Shown piece after piece: positions 12,645 to 24,868 of a stretch of 64,000 nucleotides of DNA. The position numbers were made by a program, and so were the translations under genes. The DNA lies in NCBI GenBank assembly GCA_024291935.2, contig CM044315.1, forward strand, positions 50,504,385 through 50,568,384, written 5' to 3'. This DNA comes from Okapia johnstoni (Eukaryota > Chordata > Mammalia > Artiodactyla > Giraffidae). The notes under the pieces are model-generated. The model was not told where the DNA came from, did no database searches, and saw nothing but the letters and a program-made list of their open reading frames with translations. The first letter of the stretch is position 1, and every line of letters begins with the position of its first letter.

Positions 12645-12897
12645 CCATGTGTGCTCAGTCACTTCAGTCATGTATGACTCTTTGAGACCCTGTGGTAGCC
12701 CTCCATACCGTCCCAGCTATAGCCTGAGATTGCAGCTTGCCAGGCTCCTCTGTCCATGGGATTCTTGAGGCAAGAATACTGGAGTGGGTTGTCATATACT
12801 CCTCCAGGAGATCGTCCCAACCCCAGGATCGAATGCAAGTCTCTTATGTCTTTGGCACTGGCAGGTGGGTTCTTTACCTCTAGAACCAACTGGGATA
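12645..12897 (-). mobile_element. Bov-tA SINE with internal extra sequence
   Basis: Antisense Bov-tA from gtgtgctcagtcacttcagt to a decayed tRNA head near gaaccaactgggatacc. The segment at about 12692-12745 (tggtagccctccataccgtc...) does not match other copies here and looks like a local insertion or rearrangement. Confidence 0.82.
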
Positions 12898-13489
12898 CCC
12901 TCTGTCTCTGTGAGAGAGTCTCTCACAGCCTTTATGATTTGAAACCCAGAAGAAATAATCCACTCTTTCAATGAGGAGGGGAGGAAAAATCCTCTGAACT
13001 CTGATGACTATATCCTGCCAACTCCACTGTCTCCAATCACCTCTCTCACTCATCTTTTGCTTATGTAGACATGAGCAAGAAGCATCAGAAGTGATGCAAG
13101 GATCTAGCCCACATTTTCTGTGGAGAGCTCTTTTTGTTTCTAGATTCAGATCCTACTTTGTGATTGTGAGTCAGCAGGAAAAATATAACTCAACAGCCTG
13201 TTATATATTTTATGCTGTATATGTTAGTCATGTTAATTGGGGACTTCACAAGGTTCTGGAAACATTCCTCTTGAATGTATATGGCTATGTATCTCCCAAG
13301 ATAGAGCACCTGTATCTGAATCAATTGGGGATCACAGAGGGAAATGTAAATTCCTAGAGTCTGGGCTCTGAAGGGTTGAGAAGGAGTCAGGAATCACAGT
13401 TTTCAACAAACACCCCAGAGTTCACTGATGCATACTAAAGTTAGACAGCCATTTGTCTTGAGCCCACCACACATTTCCTATGTCCTCCC

Positions 13490-13590
13490 AACACCACTGT
13501 TCAGCAGGTCAGGCTGGTATTATCCCCATTTTACTGCTGAGGAAATTGAGATTTAAAGGAGAAACATGGCTTGCCAAATGACAAAGTCAT
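13490..13590 (+). repeat. MIR-like relic
   Basis: The cluster attatccccattttactgct, gaggaaattgagatttaaag and a following cttgccaaatgacaaagtca is the conserved MIR core. Short and old. Confidence 0.55.
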
Positions 13591-13602
13591 CACTTATTGC
13601 TA

Positions 13603-13648
13603 GCAGTGTGTGTGTGTGTGTGTGTGTATGTGTGTGTGTGTGTGTGTT
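13603..13648. repeat. GT microsatellite
   Basis: About 21 GT units with one interruption (gtatgt), joined directly to the end of an antisense Bov-tA. Likely length-variable between individuals. Confidence 0.9.
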
Positions 13649-13842
13649 AGTCACTCAGTCGTGTCTGACTCTTTGTGACCCCATGGACTTCCAGGCTCCT
13701 CTGTCCATGGAATTCTCCAGGCAAGAATTATTGGAGTGGGTTGCCATTCCCTTCTCCAGGGGAATCTTCCCGACCCAGGGATTGAACCCAGGTCTCCAGC
13801 ATTGCAGGCAGATTCTTTACCATCTGAGCCACCAGGGAAGAT
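13649..13842 (-). mobile_element. Bov-tA SINE
   Basis: Antisense copy from gttagtcactcagtcgtgtc to ctgagccaccagggaag. Good match to other copies. The GT repeat at its 3' side probably grew from its tail. Confidence 0.93.
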
Positions 13843-14410
13843 CCCCAATAATGAATGTCAAGTTATCCCACCACTATGCCCCTGAACATAATTTTAAACA
13901 GAGAGAAAATATAACTAAATTTATCTTTTTTCAGATCATTGAAATAATACATGTTTATCTTATGAAACCCATAAAATAAAAAATTATCTAAGCAAATATA
14001 ATGCCATCATTCAGATATAATCATTTGTTTCTGCATATAATGTGTTATAACTGTTTTTGCAAAATTAAATCATATTTTGATACTCTTTAGTAACCTGCTT
14101 CCTAAATTCATCCATTAAATATGTTTCAACATTATTTTCAATAGCAGTATAATCTTTTACTTCATGGATATGGAGTTCTTTATTGAACCAATACCCTATT
14201 GATGGACAATTTGATTATTTTGACTTTTTACTATTACCAAAAGCTACTTTCAGTGTTAGGCCACTTGACATGGATTTGGGGAGTATGTTGCAACTGTCTA
14301 GAGGAATGAAACAGATTTTTAAAGGTCATGTTATATTAAAGTATACCTGATGATATTAAATGATATGAAATATTTCCATAGTCACTAAAAATATTATTTT
14401 GTTTTTTTAG

Positions 14411-14495
14411 GAACAAGTCCGTTTTGTTTTACTTTAACCTGCTCACCTGTACCAGTCCCTCCGTGGTGGTAAACCTACAGTGTCCTACCACACAG
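14411..14495 (+). CDS. SLC44A5: SLC44A5 exon 1 of window: extracellular loop 1
   Basis: An 85-base exon between a tttttttag acceptor and a gtaagg donor. Its first base completes a codon from an upstream exon, then 28 codons follow ([13 protein letters not shown]...LQCPTTQ), ending in phase 0. The motif FYFNLL, CTSPS and LQCPTTQ is typical of the large loop after the first helix in SLC44 proteins. NKS at the start is a potential N-glycosylation sequon. No exon for the N-terminus or first helix is recognised in the 14.4 kb upstream, so the preceding intron is longer than that. Confidence 0.88.
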
Positions 14496-15880
14496 GTAAG
14501 GCAAAAAATATGCCTCACTGGTTTTTAGCAATTTTGAACATTCTTGGATGACAGAACTGAGAAACAATTTGAATTCTGGATGTGTGTGATTAATGATGAA
14601 TTTATGGAAGGTGACAAGACAGAAGTATAATCTCATGTTTGTTCATATACAATAAAAACAGGGATTAATCATTTAGTATCACTGGGAACCTCAGTGATTA
14701 TCTTGTCCAACCACCTATTTTTATAAGTGAATAAACTGCAGTATAGAGAAGTGGAGATATTTTTCTCAAGATCAGTATTAGGAAGAATAAAGCCATCTAT
14801 TGTAACTAATAAACTTCAGTTTTTCAGTGACTGAACACAATAGTTTCTTTTTGGTCATATAATAGTATAAGGCAGTGTTTGCAGTCCGTGAGCAGCTCTC
14901 TTCCAGGCTCCTTTCATCTGGTGACTCTGTCATCCCTTAAGGCCTCAGTAGCAGCAGCAACATCATGTTGCCAGAAGGAGGCAAAAGCACCCCTGTTCTT
15001 AAAAGCCTTGGGTCACACATTGTATTTCTACTCAAATAACATATACTTATAAGTTTTAAATGTTCAACCTGAGATGCAAGAAGGAAGGAAAGAAGGAATA
15101 AAGCAATGTAATTGTGGACTGAGCAGCCTCTTGTGTACCATGAAGAAATGAAACAAGAGGCACAGATATCAATGGGCAGTTCATTCTGTTTTCCGTAGTC
15201 TGTCCATCTGTCCTCTAGAGGACCCCTCTTCCCAAGGGATACAACTCAGAGTCCTGTGTGGTACTGAACTTCAACCCACAGTCTAGGATCTGTGGATGTT
15301 GCATGGTCTCTCCATCAGGTCTTGACACTAAATGCACAATGGGAACAGGGCGAGGGAAGTTAGAACACAAACTCCCATTCAGAAAGGGAGGGGTTGTAAG
15401 TGCACGGTGGTCTTTAGTGCATAGCATGAGAACAGTCTTTTGTCCTCTTTGGATTGTGTTCTCTGAAGGAAGTTCCTTATATGTCATCCTGTGATCCTTT
15501 GCTCAACAAACTGGAAGGTTATTTCCTGTCTGTCAACCTCAGGCCATACCACTGCTGAGCATTGGAAATATGCCCTCTTAGAGGCCACGTGGCTTTGAAA
15601 CTCTCTTCCTGTTGTACAAGTTTATCATGTCAAAGATTATTTTAACAGTCAAAGGCCTTCTCAGGTTAGGTCATGAATTTAGCAGTACAACTACCTCAGA
15701 AACTCAGTAGGGTTTTGACTTATTTGCTTCCTCTTGGTTCCTTATGCAAGTAAACCACAGCCGAAGGTTTTCTCTAGAATTAAAATCTGCTTGCTTTCCT
15801 CCTCATGTGCCTCAAAGACTTTTGGTATCTTATTTCTTGCTGAGATTTAAGCCATCTTGGGGTATTAACATCTTAGTTCT
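14496..15880. other. Intronic sequence; one MIR-like relic
   Basis: No exon or RNA gene seen. At about 14690-14800 there is a MIR-like core (cttgtccaaccacctatttt...gtgaataaactgcagtatag). The stretch 14880-15600 is relatively GC-rich but its ORFs show no family resemblance. Confidence 0.45.
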
Positions 15881-16793
15881 GTGACCAACTCTACCACAGA
15901 ACCTTGTTTTTATCACAGCCACTCACCCCCAAGGTCAAATCCTCGATCTTGTCAGTACTAATTACCACCCTTAATTACAAACAACACACTGTCTAATCAT
16001 CTCAGTCCCTCTAATATTTCAACTCCAGTTATTCTTCTACCTCACTGGGACCTACAAACCACTGACCTGATGCCCTTCAAAGTTTCCCTCAGTTCTATCA
16101 TGTTTCCATCTCCTTCTTTATATGATTTAAACTCCATGGTCCCTCTTTAAAATCACTCCTTTATAGAAGCCTCATACACTGTTTGTAGGAATGTAAATTG
16201 GTGTAACAGGTATGGAAAACAGTATGGAGGTTTCTTAAAAAGCTAAAGATAGAACTACCATGTGATTCAGCAATTCTACTCCTGAGTATATATCCAGAGA
16301 AAACTCTTAATTTGAAAAGATACATGTTCCTCAGTGTTCATAGCAGCACTGTTTACAATAGCCAACACATGGAAGCAACCTAAATGTCCATTAACAGATG
16401 AATGGTTAAAGAAGATGTGGTACATATATACAATGGAATACAACTCGGGCATAAAAAGAATGAAATAATGCCATTTGCAGCAATTGGAGGGCATTGCTTA
16501 AGTGAAATAAGTCACACAGAGAAAGACAAATACTGTATGATATCACTTATATGAGGAGTCTGAAAAATGATACAAATGAATTTATTTACAAATCAGAAAC
16601 AAACTCTCAGACATAGAAAATAAATTTATGGTTACCAAAGAGGAAGGGAGAAGAGAGATAAATTATGAGTTTGGGACTAGCAGATATATACTACTATATA
16701 TAAAATAGATAAACAGGGTTCTGTATAGACAGGTTCCCTGTTTAGTACAGGAAACTATACTCAATATCTTTTAATAAAGTATAATGGAAAAGC

Positions 16794-16849
<56 letters not shown>

Positions 16850-16872
16850 GTATATGTATATGTATATGTATA
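16794..16872. repeat. TA and TATG microsatellite in L1
   Basis: About 20 TA units from 16797 followed by tatg and tatatg units to about 16872, inside the L1 3' UTR just before the BovB insertion. Likely unstable in length. Confidence 0.92.
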
Positions 16873-16890
16873 CACTTTGCTGTACACCAG

Positions 16891-19780
16891 CCAAAGCAAA
16901 AACAACAGCCAGTTGTGGATGTGACTGGTGATGGAAGTAAAGTCCAATGTTGTAAAGAGCAATATTGCATAGGAACCTGGAATGTTAGGTCCATGAATCA
17001 AGGCAAATCGGTAGTGGTCAAACAGAAGATGGCAAGAGTGAACATTGACATTTTAGGAATCAGCAAATTAAAATGGACTGGAATGGGTGAATTTAACTCA
17101 GATGACCATTATATCTACTACTGTGGGCAAGAATCACTTAAAGAAATGGAGTAGCCATCATAGTAAACAAAGAGTCCAAAATGCAGTACTTGGAGGCAAT
17201 CTCAAAAATGACAGAATGATCTTTGTTCATTTCCAAGGCAAACCATTCAATATCATGGTAATCCAAGTCTATGCCCTGACCAGTAATGCTGAAGAAGCTA
17301 AAGTTGAACAGTTCTATGAGGACCTATAAGACCTTCTAGAACTTACACACACACAAAAATGTCCCTTTCATTATAGGCAACTAGAATGCAAAAGTAGGAA
17401 GTCAAGAAACACCCGGAGTAACAGGAAAATTTGGCCTTGGAGTACAGAATGAAGCAGGGCAAAGGCTAATAGAGCTTTGCCAAGAGAATGCACTGGTCAT
17501 AGCAAACACCCTCTTCCAACAACACAAGAGAAGACTCTACACATGGACATCACCAGATGGTCAATACTGAAATCAGGTTGATTATATTCTTTACAGCCAA
17601 AGATGGAGAAGCTCTATACAGTCAGCAAAAACAAGACCGGGAGCTGACTGTGGCTCAGATCATGAACTCCTTATTGCCAAATTCAGACTTAAACTGAAGA
17701 AAGTAGGGAAAACCACTAGACCATTCAGGTATGACCTAAATCAAATCCCTTATGAATATACAATGAAAGTGACAAATAGTTTCAAGGGATTAGATCTGAT
17801 AGAGTGGCTGAAGAACTATGGCCGGAGGTTCGTGACATTGTACAGGAGGCAGTGATCAAGACCATCCCCAAGAAAAAGAAATGCAAAAAGGCAAAATGGC
17901 TGTCTGAGGAGGCCTTGCAAACAGCCATGAAAAGAAGAGAAGCGAAAAGCAAAGGAGAAAAGGAAAGATATACCCATTTGAATGCAAAATTCCAAAGAAT
18001 AGCAAGGAGAGATAAGAAAGCCTTCCTCAGTGATACATGCAAATAGAGGAAAACAATAGAATGGGAAAGACTAGAGATCTCTTCAAGAAACTTAGAGATA
18101 CCGAGGGAACATTTCATGCGAAGATGGGCACAATAAAGGACAGAAATGGTAGGGACCTAACAGAAGCAGAGATATTAAGAAGAGGTGGCAAGAATACACA
18201 GAAGAATTGTACAAAAAAGATCTTCATGACCCAGATAATCATGATGGTGTGATCATTCACCTAGAGCCAGACATCCTGGAATGTGAAGTCAAGTGGGCCT
18301 TAGGAAGCATCACTACAAACAAAGTTAGTGGAGGTAATGGAATTCCAATTGAGCTGTTTCAAATCCTAAAAGATGATGCTGTGAAAGTGCTGCACTCAAT
18401 ATGCCAGCAAATTTGGCCACTGTCAGTGGCCACAAGACTCGAAAAGGTCGGTTTTCATTTCAATCCCAAAGAAAGGCAATGTCAAAGAATGCTCAAACTA
18501 CCACACAATTGTACTCATCTCACACACTAGCAAAGTAATGCTCAAAATTCTCCAGGCCAGGCTTCAACAGTACGTGAACCATGAGTTTCCAGATGTTCAA
18601 ACTAGATTTAGAAAAGGCAAAGGAACCAGAGATCAAATTTCCAACGTCTATTGGATCTTCAAAAAAGCAAGCGAGTTCCAGAAAAACATCTATTTCTGCT
18701 TTATTGACTATGCCAAAGCCTTTGACTGTGTGGATCAAAACAAACTGTGGAAAATTCTGAAAGAGATGGGAATTCCAAACCACCTGATCTGCCTCCTGAG
18801 AAATCTGTATGCAAGTCAAGAAACAACAGTTAGAACCGGACATGGAACAATGGACTGGTTCCAAATTGGGAAAGGAGAACATCAAGGCTGTATATTGTCA
18901 CCCTGCTTATTTAACTTATACACAGAGTACATCATGAGAAATGCTGGACTGGATGAAGCACTAGCTGGAGTGAAGATTCCGGGGAGAAATATCAATAACC
19001 TCAGATATGCAGATGACACCACCCTGATGGCAGAAAGTGAAGAACTAAAGAGCCTCTTGATGAAAGTGAAATAGGAGAGTGAAAAAGTTGGCTTAAAGCT
19101 CAACATTCAAAAACGAAGGATCATGGCATCTGGTCCCATCACTTCATGGCAAATAGATGGGAAACAGTGGAAACAGTGACATACTTTATGTTTGGGGGCT
19201 CCAAAATCAGTGCAAATGGTGATTGCAGCCATGACATTAAAAGATGCTTGCTCCTTTGAAGACAAGTTATGACCAACCTTGTCTAGCATATTGAAAAGAA
19301 GAGACATTATTTTGTCAACAAAGGTCCATTTAGTCAAAACTATGGTTTTCCAATAGTCATGTATGGATGTGAGAGTTGGACTATAAAGAAAGCTGAGTGC
19401 CAAAGTATTGATGCTTCTGAACTATTGTGTTGGAGATGACTCTTCAGAGTCCCCTGGACTGCAAGGAGATCCAACCAGTCAATCCTAAAGGAAATCAGTC
19501 CTGAATATTCATTGGAAGGACTGATGCTGAAGATGAAACTCCAATAGTTTGGCCACCTGACGTGAAGAACTGACTCTTTGCAAAGACTCTGATGCTGGGA
19601 AAGATTGAAGGCGGGAGGAGAAGGGGATGACAGAGGATGAGATGGTTGGATGGCATCACTGACTCAGTGGACATGAGTTTGAGTGGACTCCGGGAGTTGG
19701 TGATGGACAGGGAGGCCTGATATGCTGCAGTCCATGTGGTCACAAAGAGTCAGACATGACTTAGAAACTGAACTGAACTA
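16891..19780 (+). mobile_element. BovB LINE, near full length, inactive
   Basis: The longest BovB here, 2.9 kb. The endonuclease domain starts GTWNVRSMNQGK (about 16974) with DILGISKLKWTG; GADCGSDHE is legible near 17640. The RT domain at 18538-19074 keeps FIDYAKAFDCVDQNKLW, GCILSPCLFNLY and NLRYADDTTLM. Damage includes a two-base loss at about 17140, a Gln-to-stop at 17327-17329, a stop at 18044 and a Glu-to-stop near 19072, with more shifts downstream. It is flanked by an eight-base duplication, tacaccag, at 16883-16890 and 19781-19788. Confidence 0.94.
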
Positions 19781-21796
19781 TACACCAGAAACTAACAAAA
19801 CATTGTAAAACAATTATACTTCAATAAAATTTTAAAAAGAATTTTTAAATCCCTCCCTTATATAAACTCTCAATTCTTTTGCCCTGTCTCATTTAGTTGT
19901 ACTTCCCTAGCAAATACTCATTTATGACTAAATGCAGCTTTCTACCTACTCCATGCCTCAACTTAGGCAGTAGTGTGTTCTTGCAGAAAACACACACAAC
20001 AGTCCATTATATTGAGGACTGCTAACCTCAAGGGGCCCCTCAATTCTGTCCCTCAATTGCACGAGAGACACTTTGTCCATTCACTAGCCACTCTGCTAGA
20101 AAACAATTTCACACCTTTTCCTCTCACCTCAAACCTCCAAGCCCTCCTTGCCAGTCTCTATCAGCCTTTGACTTGGCTTCCTATTCACTGTGAAAATATC
20201 AGCTTTCAGAAGATAACTTTTACAAGTTCCCACACTGACCTTCCTGCCATTATCTGTGTTCATGTATTTACTCTGCCTTCCCTGTTCTTCTCTGGAAGAA
20301 CAGCCTGTGCGCCCAAGGCCAGCCCATCTGCTAGTGCATTAGGTCTTATCCTCACTCACAAACTCCAGCACACAACTCCAGAAATCTTACTTTATGTATT
20401 TTTTATTACCATTTTCTTTCTCTACTAAATCATCCCCATCAGTAGAAAAACATGCTGTTATTTCTTCCATATTAAAAAGTTCTCTCCTTGATCCCATATC
20501 CTCTTCCAGTTACTGCTTCATGTCTTTGTAATAATTTATATCCAATGTGTCTGAATCCTCTCTTCTTACTTGCATTCAGGCTTTTATTCTTACTCCATTT
20601 TCTCCAAATGATACCATCGATCTCCATATATTTAAACCAATGGGCAATTCTGTATCCATATTTACTTGATCCAACAGTAATGTTTAATCAATCCTCTTCC
20701 TTAAAGTACTTTCTAACACTTGGCTCCTAGGACATAGCATTCTCTTTCCTCTTAATTCTCTGGATCCTCCCTCTCAGTATTCTTTGATGGTTTCTCCTCA
20801 TCTTCCCGGCGTCTTGTAAACACTGGAGTTTCCTCCTCCACCAGGCTTAGCTCTCTTCAAAATATTTATTTACCCCTTTGGTGATCACACCTTGTCTTTT
20901 GGTTTTACTACCATCTATATACCGCCCTTCCTAGTTTATATATGCATACAAGTCTGTTCCCAGGACTCCAGTTCTTTCTATCCAACCGCCTATGTCATGT
21001 CTCTACATGGATATTTAGTTGGCATCTCAGATTTAACATGTCCAAACTCAATCCCTGAAAGTCTCTGACTTTATCCCTAAAATTATTTCCCCACCCACAA
21101 CAATCTTTTCTTTTTCAACTAAGGCCAACTCTAAATACCATGGAATCATCCTTGATCCCTCTTATCTCTTGTACTCATATTTGAGCTGTGAGCTAATTCC
21201 TCTGGTCTCCATTCAAAATATACCCAGGGCCAAATTACTTTTAACCATCTCCTCCTCTTTTCAAGGAGCCAGTATATTGTTTCAGTAATCCCTGACTGGT
21301 CTCTCTGCCTCTATTCTTGCCCCTGCCTCCCATCCCTTAGTCTCTTCTCCACCCAGCAGCCAGTGTGATCCTGTTAAACATCAGTCACATTATATCCCTC
21401 CTTTGCTCAGGCCCCTTTCCCTCAATAGCTTCCCAAGTTACTCATATTAAAAGCCAAAGTCCTAACAGTATTCTCCAAGGTCCTTCACTGTATGCCTGAC
21501 TCTGACCACATTTGCTCTGTTTCTCCCTCTGCTCACTGCACTCAGGTCATAGTGACCATTCATTGTCTTCAAAGGATCCAAGAAAGCACCTAGACTTCGA
21601 TGTTCTCCCTGCCTAGCCTCCTCTTTCTGCAGATGACTACAGTCTGATCACTAGTCTTCTTCAAGTCTCCCTCAAATATTACCTTTTCAGTGAGACCTCC
21701 CTTGACTACCTGTTTAGAATTAGAATCCCATCCTGGTTCCTTTCATCATCTGGCTTTCTTTCTAGCCTTATTTTTCTCTATAACAGCTACTGCCAT

Positions 21797-21893
21797 CGTG
21801 GGTGCTTAGTCACTCAGTCGTGTCCGACTCTCTGCTCCCCCATGGAGCCTGCCAGGCTCCTCTGTCAACGGGATTCTCCAGGCAAGAATACTT
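21797..21893 (-). mobile_element. Bov-tA SINE fragment
   Basis: Antisense, about 97 bases, from gtgggtgcttagtcactcag to caggcaagaatactta. It interrupts the L2. Confidence 0.88.
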
Positions 21894-22065
21894 ACAGCAA
21901 ACAATTGTACAATTTGTTGTTACCCATCTCGTCCTGCTAGAATGTAAACTTCTTGAGGGTAGGGATTTTTATCTCTTTTGTTGACTTCTGTGTCCCCAGT
22001 GCCTAGAACAGGCTTAGAGTAGGTGATTGATAAATATTTGTTGAGTTAAAGAGTAAATGAGTGAA

Positions 22066-22760
22066 TGAGAGAATTAATATTTTACTATTCCCAGTCTAGA
22101 AATGTTTCCACTATACTATACAAATCCATCATTCTCATGATGAAACAAAAAATCCTTCCACACTATTCTTTTTGTTAAACATTTCAGTTACTAGATCCTT
22201 TCCTCATTGGAACTGTACTGTTTTAACCTTCAGTGTAACTTTCTCTCCCACTCACCAAATCCTAATTTATATTAGAGTGTTAATTGCATATGAACAGAAT
22301 ATGTAAAAATAATGATGAAGAACTATATTCAAGGTGCCCCTTTGTGGTAATACAAAGAATCAGAACTGAGTCAGAATATATATCAGCTGCCAGTAATGCA
22401 GAATTGCTCTCAGTCTGCCAGGTAATAATGTATCTACTGATCCAAGCCATATTTTTATGCATTATGTCTTCCGTTAACTGCGACATGGTCCAGACATGTG
22501 TCATAAGCATTTAAAGGACAAACCTTGATCAGTTAGGATATCCAACCTCAATGTGACCTTCATTTTTGGCTAATTATATGTTGATTGCTACTAATCAGCA
22601 CTGTATTTATAGTGAACAAACAGGTCTGATAGAGAGAGAGAGAGTAAAGAGCAGTTGCTATATTGTTTTTTAACAGCTCATTTATGTTTGGAATGAAATT
22701 TGATGTGAGTCTCTTTAACAAAATATTTTTTAACATTTAGATTACTTTCTTTTATATGTT
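22066..22760. other. Intronic sequence with nothing recognised
   Basis: Two overlapping antiparallel ORFs at 22280-22514 have no family resemblance. A short GA run lies at 22630-22645. No exon. Confidence 0.45.
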
Positions 22761-22761
22761 G

Positions 22762-22982
22762 CACGTTTGCTCAGTTGCTCAGCTGTGTCTGACTCTTTGA
22801 GAACCCCATGGACTGTAGCCTGTGGGTTCCTCTCTCCATGGGATTTTTTCAGGCAAGAATACTGGAGTGGATTGCCACTTCCTCCTCCAGGAGATCTTCC
22901 CGACCCAAGGATTGAACTGGTGTCTCCTGTATCTCCTGCATTGGCAGGAAGATTCTTTACAACTGAGGCACCTCAGAAGTCC
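22762..22982 (-). mobile_element. Bov-tA SINE
   Basis: Antisense copy from gcacgtttgctcagttgctc to ctgaggcacctcagaagtcc, moderately diverged. Confidence 0.92.
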
Positions 22983-24379
22983 ACATGTTGCATACACCAC
23001 ACTTTTATGTGTGTAGTATACATTGTATGTGTGTGTATTTATAAATGCAGAAATAATCATGGCCTCAACTAAGTAGTTCCTACCATCATTTAAAGCCAGT
23101 GAAGGCATTAATACATTCAGTTTTTACTTGATAAATCCATTTAAGTGTATCAAACAATGGGCTAGTTCAGTTATCTTCCAGAGTCATATAAGTAAATTGC
23201 CAGAGTGTAAATGTCTGTGAGTTAGCTCCAAAAGCTTTTTTCAGCTTAACTCCAATCAGAGTAAACTTTGGACATTTGCATTGACAATGACCTCAGTCTT
23301 CTTCCCCAAAGTGTGAGCATGTTGGATGCTGTGAATGTCTGTCAACAGTTCTTCAGTTTTCATAGAAAGAGACCTGTGAGACTTTCATTATTTCCTCCAG
23401 ATGTGCATGAATGTGTGTATGTACTTGTGTGTGTGTATGTGTGCACAAGTATGTAGGAGAGACTAAGAAACAAAATACATCTGGAAGTGTGAACATGGAG
23501 ATGGGTTGTTTACCTTTTAGAAACTTCTAAAAGAAGTTAGAATGCTGCTGCTACAAAACAATAATAACTATGAGATTTGAGGTACCCATTTAGTTATCCA
23601 CCTACTACCTTAGCTGTGGGAATGATACCAAATGTCCTCATGTAGCAGAAACATAACCAAAAGATAGGAAAGAGATATCAGCTTAGCAGCTGTGTTTTTA
23701 ACTAATTGCCAGTGGGGGCTGAGCTACAATCTGGCCAGTGAGAATAGTTACCACAATACAGCAGGGAGATGGAGCAAGTCAGAGCTGAGAGGGCTTCCAT
23801 AAGGAGGAACTGAAGGTAGAGGAGAGAATGTTCAAGAATTGACTGCAACTCTCATGACATCATGTGATCCTTGGTTTTTTATTATATACAAAAGCAAAAC
23901 AAACAGAGTGCCTCCTCTCTGATTGTGTTTTCTCTCTGTGGAATTACTAATTGGATTGCAGTCACTCCACAGGAGCTCTGTGAACTAGCACAGTGATCTG
24001 ATTTGGCATTAATAGGCCCCTAAAGTTCATTAAACATAATTGCATCAGTGACCTCTCTGCCCACACTTGACTGGCATTGCTAAAAGACAATAATAATGAT
24101 TGATTACCACAAATATCCCTAATTTTGTTAGTTTCTTATGGTAATAAGCCCCCCAATTATGTTCTGAGAATTCACTGGTTTTGATAGTTCTTAGTGGCAT
24201 AAGTTATCAATGTTTGGAGCATTTTTAATTACAATTCTATTCATAGATAGGAAAGAAAGCAAGATTCTAACCCTGAAAATGTATAAACTACACAGGCAAA
24301 ATTAATCTCGGATTAAACTCATCTACTAATTCAGAAAATCATTAAAAATCTCATTAAAAGTTCATCTCTGTCCTGTGAA
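22983..24379. other. Repeat-poor intronic sequence
   Basis: No exon, SINE or LINE recognised. The part at about 23920-24250 is free of repeats and rich in ATTA-type motifs (taataatgattgattacc), which may be functional or chance in AT-rich DNA. Confidence 0.4.
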
Positions 24380-24615
24380 TGATGTCACATCTACAAATGA
24401 TAAAATTGCACACACACACATGAACACCTGTAAAACTGGTAAAAACTGAGTAAGGTTAGTGGATTGTAACAATACCAATTTCCTGGTTGTGATATTGTGC
24501 TATGGTTATGCGAATTATTACCATTGGCCAAAACTGGGTGAAAAGTATGTAGAATTTATTATTTTTATAGCTGTGTGAAGATCTACAACTATATCAAATC
24601 AGAAGTTAAAAATAA
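24380..24615 (+). mobile_element. L1M 3' end relic
   Basis: The order gtaaaactggtaaaaactga, tttcctggttgtgatattgt, gctatggttatgcgaattat and aaaactgggtgaaaagtatg is the end of an L1M 3' UTR. It lies about 250 bases before the exon at 24869. Confidence 0.6.
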
Positions 24616-24868
24616 TTTTGCCATTGTATAGTATCTAATTGTTTTAATAGCACATTAGCATCCAAGGGCAAGGAGTAGAAGTTGATAGCTGGTACATGAA
24701 ATTTAATTTTTTACAATATGTTTAGAAAATTGATTTAACTTCCTTAGATGGAAAATGGTGTTTTACTTTTTTATTATGATGGGTAATTTAGAAGTCTAAC
24801 CTTGTAGATAATTCCTTGGTTTGTTCAGTTCAATTCAATTCCTACCACTGTGTTTCTTTATTTCACAG

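Larger units (their letters stand above)
16159..19844 (+). mobile_element. L1 3' end (sense) split by a BovB
   Basis: Sense L1 3' end: 16160-16790 covers the ORF2 C-terminus and 3' UTR (gaatgtaaattggtgtaaca, ctaccatgtgattcagcaat, caatggaatacaactcgggc). It resumes after the BovB with accagaaactaacaaaacat and ends caataaaattttaaaaag. Similar flanks (16148-16165 and 19845-19863, ttaaaatcactcctttata against ttaaatccctcccttata) look like a decayed target-site duplication in the L2. Confidence 0.82.
15885..22065 (+). mobile_element. L2 LINE, long sense copy split by L1 and Bov-tA
   Basis: The part at 15885-16158 resembles the L2 endonuclease region (ccaaggtcaaatcctcgatc). From about 20730 the L2 order is clear: catctatataccgcccttcc, catgtccaaactcaatccct, cagcagccagtgtgatcctg, cagtgagacctcccttgact and the 3' end cccagtgcctagaacaggct...ataaatatttgttgag. 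An L1 (16159-19844) and a Bov-tA fragment (21797-21893) split it. Boundaries before 20730 are uncertain. No open reading frame survives. Confidence 0.72.

Noticed and set aside
13603..13648. GT run as a regulatory Z-DNA element
   Set aside because: Simple repeats next to SINE tails are common; nothing here supports a specific role.
1..14410. Search for the SLC44A5 N-terminal exons (first helix and cytoplasmic tail)
   Set aside because: No segment with the expected cysteine-rich first-helix motif and splice sites was found; these exons must lie upstream.
15215..15494. Overlapping ORFs of 90 and 78 codons on opposite strands
   Set aside because: No family resemblance, splice context or codon pattern. 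The strands mirror each other, as expected in slightly GC-richer non-coding DNA.
18538..19074. 178-codon open frame with YADD
   Set aside because: It is the RT domain of the damaged BovB at 16891-19780 and ends at a premature stop.
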